From: Chlorocebus sabaeus
Lineage: Eukaryota; Chordata; Mammalia; Primates; Cercopithecidae
NCBI RefSeq assembly: GCF_047675955.1
Contig: NC_132918.1
Location: forward strand, 86,195,139-86,259,138
Direction: 5' to 3'
DNA: 64,000 bases
Shown here: positions 34,121-46,858 of the stretch, piece by piece
Layout: the number at the start of each line of letters is the position of its first letter
How positions within the stretch are numbered: the stretch's first letter is position 1
Made by a program: the position numbers and the translations under genes
The notes under the pieces: generated by a model
Database searches by the model: none
What the model was told of the DNA's origin: nothing
Seen by the model: only the letters and a program-made list of their open reading frames with translations

Positions 34121-34405
34121 AGATGGAGTCTTGCTCTGTCACCCAGGCTGGAGTGCTGTGGCGCGATCTCAGCTCACTGCAATGCAAGCTCTTCCTCCTG
34201 GGTTCATGCCATTCTCCTGCCTCAGCCTCCTGAGTAGCTGGGACTACAGGCGCCCGCCACCACACCCGGCTAATTTATTGTATTTTTAGTAGAGACGGGG
34301 TTTCACCGTGTTAGCCAGGATGGTCTCGATCTCCTAACCTCGTGATTTGCCCGCCTTAGCCTCTCAAAGTGCTGGGATTACAGGTGTGAGCCACCGCGCC
34401 TGGCC
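34065..34405 (-). mobile_element. AluY with 54-base T tail
   Basis: Full-length antisense AluY. The tail is an uninterrupted run of 54 T (34066-34119). It has a perfect 10-base duplication, GTTATTTGGA, at 34055-34064 and 34408-34417. The long pure tail and AluY sequence point to a young insertion. A small duplication (CTGCAATGCAAGCTC) marks the left monomer. Confidence 0.95.
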
Positions 34406-34417
34406 CTGTTATTTGGA

Positions 34418-35249
34418 TTTTAATCAAGTGTAATACTAAGGTTGTTAAAGGAATAAACCAGCAATCAACTTTTACAGGAGCTTCTATGTTTAACAAAATA
34501 ATTACAAAGCTAATTTTAGCAAATAACTAAAAAGGACTCATGAGATGGAACCTCAAAACAGGCCGTGTAATCCTGGTGAAGCTAAAACAAATCATTTGTT
34601 CAATGGAGGGAAAACATACCATTACCTTAATACAAGTCAGGTATCCAGCTTCACTGCTGAAATGAAAGTAAAGATGGTTTGTTGCTGATGTTGCTGTGAA
34701 GTATCAAATAATGTCATAGATGAATCAGAAATACAGTGGAAATGTAAAATTAATAAATGTAATGAAACAGAAATACTTGTAATACGGGATAACAGAATAG
34801 GAAATAACTAATTCCAACAGGAATGATTGGGAAAAGACTCACAGAAGCAGTAACATTTGTGTAGTCTTTGGAAAATGAGTAATAGTTGATAGAGGGGGAA
34901 TAGGGAACATTACACATGATGTTGTCAGGTACTACTTTTAAAATAACAACTTGAAGATCGAGTCTATTTGAAAAACATTGAGATACTATATTCTAGCTAA
35001 TGGATATCCAAAAGACATGTGTACCAAAAATGGAATCTAGATTCTAGACCAACTTTAAGTGCTGTCATTATGTGATCAAAACACTTTAATCATCAGAATT
35101 TTAGCAGTGAGATATGTTATTTCATCATTAATTTTAAAAGTATATCCCCAGGGAGCACCAAAACTATAAAGACAAAGATTTAGATCGTGTTTTGCATTTC
35201 CTCCTGAAATCCAGCCAAACTTGGAATATAAATTAACTCTACTTAGTTT
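34418..35249. other. Single-copy DNA
   Basis: No gene or repeat recognised. Confidence 0.5.
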
Positions 35250-35262
35250 CCTTTTTCTTTTT

Positions 35263-35520
35263 CTTTTTTTTTTTTTTTTTTTTTTTTCCGAGACAGAGTC
35301 TCGCTCTGTCGCCCAGGCTGGAGTGCAGTGGCCGGATCTCAGCTCACTGCAAGCTCCGCCTCCCGGGTTCACGCCATTCTCCTGCCTCAGCCTCCCGAGT
35401 AGCTGGGACTACAGGCGCCGCCACCTCGCCCGGCTAGTTTTTTGTATTTTTTAGTAGACGGGGTTTCACCGTGTTAGCCAGGATGGCCTCGATCTCCTGA
35501 CCTCGTGATCCGCCCGCAAG
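35263..35520 (-). mobile_element. 5'-truncated AluY, Old World monkey type
   Basis: Antisense AluY lacking about 35 bases of its 5' end; it stops after GATCCGCCCG. GCAGTGGCCGGATCTCAGC and CCACCTCGCCCGGCTAGTTT carry the cercopithecid-type changes. A 13-base duplication, CCTTTTTCTTTTT, flanks it at 35250-35262 and 35521-35533. Four extra bases (CAAG-like) at the junction fit microhomology or untemplated joining. Confidence 0.93.
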
Positions 35521-35540
35521 CCTTTTTCTTTTTTAATATC

Positions 35541-36202
35541 TTTTTTCTTTTTTTTTTTTAACTTTTATTTTAGGTGTAGAGGTACAAGTGTAGGTTTATT
35601 ACAAAGATGAATTGCTTTTTGTGGGGGATTGGTGTACAGATTATTTCATCACCCAGGTAATAAGCATAGTAACCTATAGGTAGTTTTTCAATCCTCACCC
35701 TCCTCCTACCTTCCACCCTCAAGGAGGCTGTGGCATTTCTTGTTCCCTTCTTTATGTCCATGTGTACTCAATGTTTAGCTCCCACTTATAAGTAAGAACA
35801 TGTGTGTTTGGTTTTTTGTTTCTGTGTTAGTTTGCTTAGAATAATGGCCTCCAACTCCATCACGTCTCTGCAAAGGATATGATCTCATTGTTTTCTATGA
35901 CTGCATGGTAGTCCATGGCGTATATGTACCACATTTTCTTTATTCAGTCTACCATTGATGGGCATTTAGGTTGATTCTATGTCTTGCTTCTTGAGAATGG
36001 TACTGTGATTAATATACACGTGTATATGTGTCTTTATGGTAGTATGATGTATAGTCCTTTGGATATATGCCAAATAATGGGATTACTGGTTGAGTAGTAA
36101 GTCTGTTTTAAGTTCTTTGAGAAATTGCCAAACTGCTTTCCACAATGGCTAAACTAATTACATTCCCACCAGCTGTGGATAAGCATTCCCTTCTCTCCAT
36201 AA
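35541..36202 (-). mobile_element. L1P LINE, 5'-truncated
   Basis: Antisense L1 3' UTR and the end of ORF2. TTTTAACTTTTATTTTAGGT (35556-35575) opens the element, TCTACCATTGATGGGCATTT (35948-35967) lies in the middle, and it ends near TTCTCTCCAT (36191-36200). It is 660 bp long. Confidence 0.9.
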
Positions 36203-37667
36203 AACATAAGAAATGAAAATAGTGTCTTTGAAAATAAATTAATTATGAAATTAAGTGAAATTCCACAATTCTAATTTAATGTTTAACTAAATTTAGAATT
36301 CTGATTTAATATTTAATGAATACATTAAGTTCTCACATGGATTCCATAGATACTTCTCTCTCCAACCACCATTCCCTACATCCTCCACTCATCCTACTCC
36401 ATCTTGGTAAAGGGGAATAATAATTTCTTTTTCTTTGTAAGGTAGAATATGCATGAGAGGCAATGCCAGTTAGGACATGTTTCATAGGGCTGAAATTGAG
36501 CTCAGAGTAGGAACCTTTTGTCTCAATAACTTGATAATAGAAAACAAATGCCAGAATTAAAAAATTAAAATCCAACGGCAATTACTTATTTAAAAAGTCA
36601 AATCAAGTAGTAAAGTGTCAGTGGGAGTCAGCAACAAAACCAACTAGTGATTTAAGAAAGCAGAAAAATTAAGAGTAAAATAATGTAGTGAACAAAAGGA
36701 AAGTGACCTGGAATTTCCTGAAGCGGCATAAGGTTGTCTCCAGAAGTGAAACCCAAGCCATATATGGATTATGTGGTCAGGAACACTTGACAGACCCTGA
36801 GCAAAACAGAAAGAGCACTCGGCCCCTTCCTACCAGAAAATACAAACAATATAAGCCAGAAATGAAGCCACACATTTTTGAATTTCAATGTCCGTGTATT
36901 AGTTTAGCTCTACCTATTCTGTCTTCAGAACAGAAGCAAATCTCTTCTTGTAGTAGATACAAACCTATCTGAAGAGAAAAATTTGATAAATTAACATTTT
37001 CTCTCTAATACAGAAGAGAATGCTTTTGAGAAAGTGTAAGATAATTTTTGAAGCGACCTAATCAATGTGCTAACAAAAGAATTGTATGGCTTTTCCTGTT
37101 TAAAACTACTTTTAATGTTCTTTAACTTAAGCATGTATTTTATATTTTATACCAGAATCAATGTTTTAAGTAGTATAAAAATACTGAATTAAAGAAATCA
37201 ATTTTGGCTTGCTTTTATAAATGAATAAAGCTTTAATTGTTAAGACATTTGATATAGAAAGGCATTTCCAAACAGACAGTTATTTCAGGATAGTCCAATG
37301 AGTTAGTAACTGCTGCACTTTAAATCCCCAGTTGTGTAGAGAGCTGTCTCCCTGGGATTTTGAATTCTTTGTATTAAAGCAATAGATACTGGGCCAGATT
37401 CCATGGCTTTACTCTTCCTCCTTAATCTGGCCAGCCTTGCTTCCAAAGAGAGATTTTTACACATGTATGTGTCCGCATATTCTCTTCTGCATATTTTCTC
37501 TGAATTTTTCCAAATATTTTTTCATTCCAGCAGAAAGTTCCTTGAAAAAAATGAAGAATGAAAGAAAAACATAGGTGTGAAGTTCTAAGTAACTTCTTCT
37601 AATTAAAAAAGGGTGAATAGAAATTAATTATATTGAGAAGGCATGTGATATCTAATTAAAAATGGTT
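36203..37667. other. Single-copy DNA
   Basis: No transposon recognised. A 94-aa sense frame (36688-36972) has no family match; it lacks splice or promoter context that I can see. Confidence 0.5.
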
Positions 37668-37916
37668 AGAAATGGTCAGAAATGTGGGCTTTTAAGACAT
37701 CAAGCTTGAATCCACCTCAGCCACTTTCCAGCTGGGTGACCTCTATTAAATCACTGAAGTACTTTATGCCATGGTTACCTTGCTTTAAACTTATAGTTAA
37801 TAGTAATACTCAGCTCGTAGAATTACTGCGAGGGTTAAAGAAGATAATGAACAGTGAAAGCTGAGTGTTGGCTCTGAGTAAGCGCTGAATAAACGTTCGT
37901 AACTACCATTATTGTT
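37668..37916 (+). mobile_element. MIR SINE, near full length
   Basis: Sense MIR: CCAGCTGGGTGACCTCTATT core (37728-37747) and the TAAGCGCTGAATAAACGTTC 3' block (37879-37898). Confidence 0.8.
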
Positions 37917-40051
37917 ACTCGACTTCGTGTTTTGGTAATATGGAAGTAAATGTATCATTCTGTGTTTCAGTTTCTTTCACCTTAACCCAAATATTGCTCT
38001 CCAGTTCACAGGAATGAAGGCTCATGAAGCTGTTTAGATCAGCTCATCATAACCAAATAGAAAAATAGACACTTTTTTAATGAGACAAGGTTCAATAAAC
38101 CATAATTATTTAATAGTGTGTCAAAGGATACATGAATACAACTATTCATGGAAGCATTTTCTCGGGAATTGGCTTATTTAATGAACTCAGAATCTTTGAA
38201 AGCATTTGAAAACTTTTAATAAATGAAGAACCAGCTGGATCTATCCTTTTTAACTTGTAATTAAGCAATTAAGTAATTTTATACACATATTCACACTTCA
38301 ATGTGTATTGTTCTGAGTGCTTTTTTTTACTTTATTCTGTTTGTTTTGTATCTATCATGAAATTAATTTTTATTCCAGTAATTTAATATATTGTTGTTAT
38401 TTCATGTTTGATTTTGGGTATGTGTAAGAAATATAAGCAAAACTTGTATAAGTTTTGATAGCATTCAAATGCTGAACAGAAAGGATGGATAAAATTAGAA
38501 AGTATTGTGGGAGGAAACGAGAAGAGGATGGCTTTTCTTACACACATATACCTTTCCATTTGACAAATATGTACAAGGTTAAGCTCTAGCTTTACTTTTA
38601 ATTTTATGCTACCACATCCACATTTATAATTAGGTTTAAGGCTAAAAGTTACATTTTAATTAGAGGTATATTGTTATTCTTCAGTTTGGCAGGTCAATGA
38701 ATTCTAGTAACTTGGCAGATGTATGAGTGCGAGTTTATTTCAGGTAACGAGCAAGATCAGTAAAAATGCTGAAACAAAGGCTCAATGTGAAGACTAGGAA
38801 ACAGAAGTCTTTTATATTCTAAGAAATATAGAGAAACTGGCTAAGCATGTGTGATTTCTATTCAAGGAAATAGTTCATGGTGATAATTGTAGGCAAGATC
38901 ATTTTAAGCCTGGACTTTGATTTATAGCTTCAATTATTTTTTTTAACATTCATGGAAGCTGAAAGAGAATGTGAGTCTTGGATGCAAAAAAAAAAAAAAA
39001 AAAGTTACTTTTGTCCGTTTATAATTTTAATGTTGTGGGCCTTAAAGCCTTCTTCTAGTTTTGGCATGTAAATGGTAAGATGTATCCTTATTCAAAACGC
39101 ATGTGTGCACATGCTTAATGTTAGCGTGAGATCTGTCAGCCACTCTTCAGGCACCCTGGCAACTAAAATAATATGACAGAAGGTAAATCTTTCAAATCAA
39201 GTTTAAAATACGCTTCCATAAAAAAATTCGTACCATTTGTATAGCACCAATCACATCAAAGTGCCATTATTTTCAAAATTAACACTCTTCTCTGTGGAAC
39301 CTTGAGTTACTTAAAGACACTGCTAAAAATTCCTTACAAACTCTTTATTGTACACAATGACTTTCTCAAAACCAGGTACACGAAAGAGTCTGGGGAAATA
39401 TTTGTGGAAGTGAAACACAGAATAATGTAGTCAATACGGATATATTCTCAAATGGCAGTAGTCTGACAGGAAATCAGAGACTTCAAAACTGGAAAAAGGT
39501 TTAGGGATCATCTGAATAAGTTTTTTATTTCACAGAGGAGGAACCTAGGGAAGCCTAGAAAACATAAGACTTTTCCAAGACCAGCACAGGACAACAGAGT
39601 TCCATTCTTACTTCCTGATCCAAATTACAGCAGCCTTTGTCCATGGAGACTCAAAGGGCGCCAGAGAATCATTGTTCTAGTAAACATCTCACTTGTAATC
39701 TGCAAAGGGAAGACCTGTGGGTTGCTCTTAATTTAATTCATGGCTGGCAGCCAAAGGTCCAGTTCTGCAGAAGGCTATAAAAGGTAAAAATTCTGCATGA
39801 AGAAAAAGGCGACTTGGTGCCTCTACTAAATATATATTCACCTTTAGTGCACAAAATCATAAAATGTGCACAAAACCAAAAAGAGTTAATGTGTGTGTAT
39901 ATGTGTGTAAGAGAAAGGGAAACAAAGAGATTTGGATAAGAAAATAGTCTCAAGGAAATGATGTTAATAATTATATGAAAATCTAAAAATAAATATAAGA
40001 ACATTTAGATATCAATATGGACTTAAAAAGGAAACTTATCTTCACTAATTT
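37917..40051. other. Single-copy DNA with one MIR piece
   Basis: Repeat-poor. It holds an A18 run (38986-39003) and an antisense MIR-like piece at about 39475-39640 (GGATCATCTGAATAAG then CACAGAGGAGGAACC). No gene recognised. Confidence 0.5.
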
Positions 40052-40195
40052 TTGACTATTTTTTATGAATAGTCAAGGACTGTTAGTCCAGTTAAGATTC
40101 ACACTTGTCCTGCCTTGAATAATTCTTGACTATTTTTATGAATAAAACCTACTGCTATTCCAGCTAAGATTGATACTTGCCCCGACTTTACATAA
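40052..40195. repeat. Diverged tandem duplication, about 74 bp
   Basis: 40052-40122 and 40126-40195 share TTGACTATTTTT, ATGAATA, TCCAG(T/C)TAAGATT and ACTTG(T/C)CC in the same order. Copy one also holds a 9-bp perfect inverted repeat (TTGACTATT / AATAGTCAA, 7-base loop, 40052-40076). Confidence 0.8.
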
Positions 40196-40284
40196 TGCAC
40201 TTTATCCATAAAGGGTAATGGCCAGGCACCTGGCCTTGCTACCAAATAGAATCTGATGACTAACCTCTGTACACCCATGTACAT

Positions 40285-40410
40285 CTTTCAAAATGAGTAT
40301 AACAAAAGAACTCACCTTATAGAATTATTTTCATGATTAAATAAACTGGTACATGTAAAATGCCCTAGAGCAGCTTATAGTTCATACTATGTGCTCAATA
40401 AATTTTACAT
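40285..40410 (+). mobile_element. MIR 3' part
   Basis: TTATAGAATTATTTTCATGA (40318-40337) and ATGTGCTCAATAAATTTTAC (40389-40408) are the MIR 3' half. Confidence 0.6.
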
Positions 40411-41533
40411 ATTCATATATAACATTTATATATGTTTTTATATATACATATATATGTTTTAGCCCGAACTCCCAAACATTGAGTTATGAATGCTTCACTA
40501 TGCCTTCTAACCTGACACTTGGCAGAAAAGAAAATTCAAAGTTTAAAGAAACTACAAAATCACTTGAGGATCATTTCCTCCTTCCTTCATCATTTTATTA
40601 TTAAAACGAACAGAGACAACTAAGCTTTAAATGTTTTGTTTGATGAAACAATAAATTAAACAGTAAAAGTTGATAATTCTAGAACCATTTGCATGTGGTG
40701 TGAGTAAATTACTATAATTTAATATAGAGAGATCATAATCAGAGAGATGAGTGAAATCTGACAAAGAATATGCCTGGCTAGGAGTTACATTCATACCTAC
40801 TCCAGTCTATCCCTATTTAAAATGAAAATATTTATAATTTTGTGAGCAGATATCATATAATAATTGAGCTAATTCTGAAGCAAGAAAGATAAGTGATCAA
40901 ATCACATATTACATATAAGTTTTATTTAAGCAGTGTATTTGTTTATGTAACAAGATATAAATTGACTCTATGCCAAAGATGGGCATTGAATACAAATTTA
41001 TTTTGATGGGCCCAACATGTCTGGTGACCACACTAGGGTATATGATTTATAGTTAAAACTTCCATGTGCTAATAACTTTGATCAATGCATGGCAGATTAT
41101 CTAACTAAGCCACTCTTTATCAATTTGAATGCAAGTAGGTATCTAATTTTTATTTTTGTTTAGAGGTAACAAAGCATGGAAGGACCTTATTTGTTTCTCA
41201 ACCTCCCTTCCCACTTGACATGACAATCCTTGCTTCAGCATTCCTGACATATCCATTTTTACATAAATGCTTTTAGACGTAGGGGCTCATTCTTCTTTGA
41301 GAAAAAGAGTTTCATTATCAAAAAATATTAAATAAAATTATAATTGATAATCTTGTTTCTGATGAACTCAAATTTGTATTCCTATAATTTATATCCCAAG
41401 ATAATTATTTTTCTTCAAACTAAATATAGCCATACTTCTAAATGGTCCTTAGGTTAGCTTGCTTCTGGTTCCCACCTTATGCTGTGTCCCCATTTGGGGA
41501 CACACTTTGTTGTCTGTATCTCTTTCTCATAGT
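40411..41533. other. Single-copy DNA
   Basis: AT-rich; contains a TATATA run near 40430. No gene seen. Confidence 0.5.
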
Positions 41534-41538
41534 AAGAT

Positions 41539-41913
41539 TGATATGATTTGGCTATGTCCTCACTCAAATCTAATCTTAAATTGTAGTTCCCATAATTCCT
41601 ACATGTGGTGGGAGGGACTGAGTGGGAGGTAATTGAATCATGGGGGCAATTACTCCCATGCCGTTTTCATGACAGTGAGTGCGTTTTCATGAGATCTGTT
41701 GGTTTTGTAAGGGGCTTTCCCCTCTTTGCTCTGCACATCTTTTTGCTGCCGCCATGTGAAGAAGGACGTGTTTGCTTCCCCTTCTACCATGAGTGTAAGT
41801 TTCCTGAGGCCTCCCCAGTCATGCTGAACAGTAAGTCTACTAAACCTCTTTCCTTTATAAATTAGTCAGTCTCAAGTATGTCCTTCATAGTAGCATGAGA
41901 ACAAACTAATACA
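41539..41913 (+). repeat. 5' LTR of the MaLR element
   Basis: Starts TGATATGATTTGGC and ends ACTAATACA; includes TTTATAAATTAGTCAG near the 3' side. It matches the downstream LTR block for block. Confidence 0.93.
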
Positions 41914-43386
41914 GTAAATTGTTACCACAGAGAGTGGGGTGTTGCTATAAGGACACCCAAATATATGAAAGTGACTTTGGAACTGGGTAGCAGGCAAAGA
42001 CTGGAACAGTTTGGAGGGCTCAGGAGAAGAGAGTAAGATGTGGGAAAGTTTGGAACTTCTTAGAGACCTGTCGAATGGCTTTAACCAAAATGCTGATAGT
42101 GATATGTACGATGAAGTCCAGGCTGAGGTGTCTCAGAGAGAAATGAGGAGTGAAGATCACGCTTGCTATGCAAAGAGACTGGCAGCATTTTGCCCCTGCT
42201 ATAGAGATCTGTGGAACTTTCAACTTGAGAGAGATGATTTAGGGTATCTTCTGGAAAAAATTCTAAGGGGCAAAGCATTCAAGAGGAAGCAGAACATAAA
42301 AGTTTGAAAAATGTGCAGCCTGACGATGAGCTAGAAAAGAAAATCCTATTTCCTGGAGAGAAAATCACCAAGACAATGGGGAAAGTGTCTCCAGGGCATG
42401 TCACAGATTTTCATGGCAGCCCCTCCCATCACAGGCTCACAGGCATAGGAAGGAAAAATGCTTTGTGGACCAGGTCCAGGGCCCCCCCTGCTCTGTGCAG
42501 CCTTGAGACATGGTGCCCTATGTCCCAGCTGCTTCAACTCCAGCCTTGGCTAAAAGAGACCAAGATACAGCTCTAGCTATTGCTTCAGAGGGTGAAAGCC
42601 CCAGGCCTTGGTAAATTCCACATGGTGTTGGGCCTGCAGGTGTGCAGAAGACAAGAATTGAGGTTTGGGAACCTGTGCCTAGATTTCAGATGATGTATGG
42701 AAACGCCTGGATGTCCAGAAAAAAGTTCGCTTCCAGGGTGGGGCCCTCATGGAAAACCTCTGCTAGGGCAGTGTGAAAGGGAAATTTGGAGTTGGAGCCC
42801 CCACACAAAGCCCCCACTGAGGCACTGCCTACTGGATCTGGGAGAAGTGGGCCACTATCCTACAGACTCCAAAATGATAAATCCACCAACAGCTTGCACC
42901 ATGTGCCTGGAAAAGTCACAGGCACTCTATGCCAGCCCATGCAGGCAGCCAGGAGGGAGAACTGTACCTTGCAAAGCCACAGGAGTGGACTTGTCCAAGG
43001 CCATGGGAACCCACCTCTTGCATCAGTGTGACTTGGATGTGAGACATGGAGTCAATGGAGATTCTTTTAGAACTTTAAGGTTCAATGACTGCCCCATTGA
43101 ATTTCAGACTTGGATGGGGCTTGTGGCCCCTTTGTTTTGGCCAATTTCTCTGATTTGGAGTGGGTTTATTTTCCCAATGCCTGTATCCCCACTGTATCTA
43201 GGAAGTAACCTGCTTTTGATTTTTCAGGTTCATAGGTAGAAAGGACTTGCCTTGTCTCAGATGAAGCCTTGGACTTGGATTTTTGGGTTAATACTGGAAG
43301 GAGTTGAGATCTGGGGGACTGTTGGAAAGGCATGATTGTGTTATGAAATGTGAGGACATGAGATTTGGGAGGGGTCAGGAGCAGAA

Positions 43387-43764
43387 TAATATGGTTTGGC
43401 TGTGTCCCCACCCAAATCTCATCTTAAATTTTAGTTTCCATAATCCACATATGTCATGGGAGGGACCTGGTGGGTGGTAAGTGAATCATGGGGATGGTTT
43501 CTCCCATGCTATTCTTGTGATAGTGGGTAAATTCTCATGATATCTGATGGTTTTATAATGGGTTTCCCCCTTCACTAGGTTCTCATTTTTCTGTCTCCTG
43601 CTGCTACATGAAGAAGGACGTGTTTGCTTCTCCTCCCACCATGACTGTAAGTTTCCTGAGGCCTCCCAGTCATGCTGAACTGTGAGTCAATTAAACCTTT
43701 TTCCCCTATAAATTACCCAGTCTCATATATGTCTGTATTAGCAGCATGAGAACAGACTAATACA
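43387..43764 (+). repeat. 3' LTR of the MaLR element
   Basis: Same order of blocks as the 5' LTR, from ATATGGTTTGGCTGTG to ACTAATACA, with a mutated second base. Many differences between the two LTRs indicate an old insertion. Confidence 0.93.
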
Positions 43765-43769
43765 AGGAT

Positions 43770-44389
43770 ATAATCTGACCAGTGCAGAGTAGACTAGGAC
43801 TATTTCCTCCAGTCTTTGGACATTACGCAGACCTACAGTCTTTGTTTAACAGTTATATTAACATCTTTAGGCATCCATATAGTAGTGTTGATTTGCACTG
43901 GGCACATAAACTTTACCAGATATTTAGGGAATTTAATGATTTTGTTAGTAGTATTTTGTAGTTACTTTAGTGTATCCAGTTAACCTATCTTAGTAAGCAT
44001 GATATATTGAGCAAAATTTATTTATTTTGTGATGACTGAAGATCCTTCCCAGAGTGAATTCAGAAATATGAGTTTAAAGAATATATAAATTACAGAGACA
44101 CTATTCCTTCACAATGATGAAACTTGATAGCCTAACTAGCTGCACACCAGGAATGTCAAGGATATCCAGAGCTGTTGCATTGACTTCTCAGTGCCATTGA
44201 TGTGGTAGGATGGATAGGGGTGTTGAGTAGGTTTCAGAGAAAAGGTTTTGTAGTAGTCTTTCATGAACACAAATCTCATATCTGACATTTATAACTGCAT
44301 TACTTTGAACATGTTCCAAACCTAGTTTCCCCAGGATTTCATTTTGGATAATACCTATATTGTAAGATGGTTTCTAGTATTAGTGGGAG
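43770..44389. other. Single-copy DNA
   Basis: Nothing recognised. Confidence 0.5.
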
Positions 44390-44612
44390 AGACAATATAG
44401 TGTAGTTGATAAAAATGTAGACTTTCAAGTCGAAAATTTTTTATTTAAATCTTGGCTTTGTCACTAACTAGTGTATTAACTAGAGTAAATCCTCAATTTT
44501 TTTCTTCTGTGAATGAGGATCATAATTTATCATTTACTGTATAGAAATGAAGACTTAACAACATAAAGTTGGTGTGTGATAAGCTCTCAATAAATTATGT
44601 TGATTATAATAA
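44390..44612 (+). mobile_element. MIR SINE
   Basis: Sense MIR, decayed: TTAAATCTTGGCTTTGTCAC (44444-44463) and AGCTCTCAATAAATTATGTT (44582-44601). Confidence 0.65.
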
Positions 44613-44849
44613 TAACTGTAAAAAATAGTACAATACTGTCTCAAACAGGTAGTTGATAAATGGTTATTATTATTTCCTAGTGCCCACCCCTACAATTTCT
44701 TATAACTTTTAACTTAAGACAAAAATTCCTGACTCAACCTGAGAGAAACCCTTGTAAAAATAATTCCCATAAAAGCTCAAAGAGGACAGCTGAATTTCTC
44801 ACAGAATAATATAGTGACCTTTCTGGCATTATTTGCATTTCAATTTTTT

Positions 44850-44955
44850 CTTCTCCATTAGAATATAGGCATCTAGAGAGCAGGGTCTCTATTTCTATAT
44901 ACCCAGCAAAATTACTTGCACATCAAATAGGAAAGATAAATATATTTCAAACTTT
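44850..44955 (+). mobile_element. L2 3' end, short
   Basis: CTCCATTAGAATATAGGCAT (44853-44872) followed by GAGCAGGGTCTCTATTTC is the standard L2 3' block. Confidence 0.65.
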
Positions 44956-46389
44956 ACTTTCTTCATCTGTATAACAATCTTAATAATAGCTGCTCCATTA
45001 AATAATAAATAAGAGAATTGTATCTCAAGCCAACAGGTACTATGGCAGTGATATAAAAAGATTTACAAATTTTGATTGTTGTATGGTAATAGGTTATTAT
45101 TATTATATTAGTGCCTCATTGTAGAAAAATGGTTTTCTTTGGGAGGACCCAATGTCTACATTTATTACATCACTCTATGTTTAGGCACAGAATATGTGTG
45201 TATGTGTATGTCTCTGTGATAAAATTGGGGATATATGACCGTTGGTCTTCTAGTGTGGCTTCTTGTGTCCTGAGAATTTCCATGCCCTTAAACTTAAAGT
45301 CAGTTATGACCTACTAGAATTTATCTGGTAGAATTATGTAGTTGATGTAACTAGTAAGGATTATCTTAATGGGAAAAGTGCGTAAAGGGTGGAAGATCAA
45401 AGAGCAAGGGCATTTCATTGGGATCAGCAAAAAGTGTGGCTGTGAAAGCAGTTCTTGAAATAAGGCCAACAAGAATAATTGCAGCTCCACCCCTATAAAA
45501 ATAAAGGTCAAAGCTACTGTGCTTTGGCTCAAAGCTAATCTGTAAACTGCTAGTGGCTCAAAGGTAATATGTAAATCTCTAGTCTATTGAAACAGCCCAC
45601 AACATGGCAACTACCTAGGCACAATCAGCCCATATGTGGAATACATAAAAATCTGTACAAAGTCAGAGTAACATGAGCAATCCTACAGTCATCTGGAGGT
45701 TTCTGAAATCAGTCCCTTTACCTGGCAGATCAAGATGAAATAGAAATGTGGCTTTCTAGTGTTCACTTCAGGGTAAATACAGGGGAAAACATGAGAAGAC
45801 TTGTGAATGCAGTTCTCAAATTTCTGAAATCCATCATTGGAGGGATGATTTGTACAGATGAAAATGCAGTGGGAAAGACTGGACTTCGCTGAATGACATA
45901 CTTTACATTTTATTTCTATAATGTGAGAGCTTTCAACTCTCTTTTTATATTTACAAAATTAAGATGTTAACAAAAACAATATTGTTAGAAAAAACTAGAA
46001 AGGAATTACCAAAAGATTTTTATGCTGCAAAACAAGCATAAAAATCTTAGGAAGGAGAATTGTGTTTCCATTTAGTACGTAGACAGCTGTGCGACAATAT
46101 CAATTTCACAAAATTATGCAAAACCAACTTTTTTTGAACCCATCAGAGAGGTCACTAAACAACCAGGGGTACTAAAGTTAAAATCGTTACAATCCACCAT
46201 GAGGGAAGCAAGCATACAAATTGTTTCACCTTTGGCAGAGCATTTAAGGAAGTGATTTATGGTGATGTTCTTGCTAAATTAAAGTGGTTAACGTTTTATA
46301 AGTTGAAACTTTAACAAATTTTTAAAGTAAGTGTGTAGTCAGCACGAGAGTTTAGAATTCCTGGAAGCCCCAGACAAAAGTAAAACGCA
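44956..46389. other. Single-copy DNA
   Basis: No gene or repeat recognised. Repeated words such as TGGCTCAAAG-TAAT (45526-45566) form a small local echo. Confidence 0.45.
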
Positions 46390-46858
46390 CATTTATATGT
46401 CAGAGCTCTAATAGGCTAAAAATAAAGATATCCACCTGCAAAGTGTCAGAGGCTAGATTCAGAATAGGAAACAGTAAATTCACTGGAAACTAAATCGATA
46501 GAAATAATTTAAACTGAAATATAAGAGGAAAAAGGAATGCAGAGAAAATTAGACCTACCAAGAGGTGTGGGAAATAGCAACTGATCTAACATACAAGTAA
46601 TTGGAGTAACAGAAAGGGGAAAGAGAGAGAATGGGACCAAAAAAAAAAAAAAAAAAAATTGGAAAGGTAATAGCCGTTTCCTCCCAAAATTCATGAAAGA
46701 AAATAACGAAGAATCTTAGAGAACCCGAAACAAGATAAATACAAAGTAAAGTCTAGCTAAGCACAACATAGATAGATGATAGCAGACTTCCCATCAGACA
46801 CTAGGCAATCCAAAAGCAAATATATAATTAATTTTAAAATATTAAAGGAAGAAAAGTT

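Larger units (their letters stand above)
41539..43764 (+). mobile_element. MaLR element with both LTRs (MST/THE1 group)
   Basis: A two-LTR ERVL-MaLR retrotransposon in sense orientation: 5' LTR 41539-41913, internal region 41914-43386, 3' LTR 43387-43764. The flanks AAGAT (41534-41538) and AGGAT (43765-43769) are a 5-bp duplication with one mismatch. The sequence after the 5' LTR (GTAAATTGTTACCACAGAG) is the primer-binding zone, and a purine-rich tract precedes the 3' LTR. The internal region is about 1.5 kb, typical of these non-autonomous elements, and encodes no known enzyme. Two open frames (98 aa at 42011-42307 and 180 aa at 42697-43239) are relics without recognised domains; the longer one is the longest open frame in the window. 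The 3' LTR starts TA in place of TG. Confidence 0.93.

Noticed and set aside
36688..36972. 94-aa sense open frame in single-copy DNA
   Set aside because: No recognised domain and no gene context; length is expected by chance in this much sequence.
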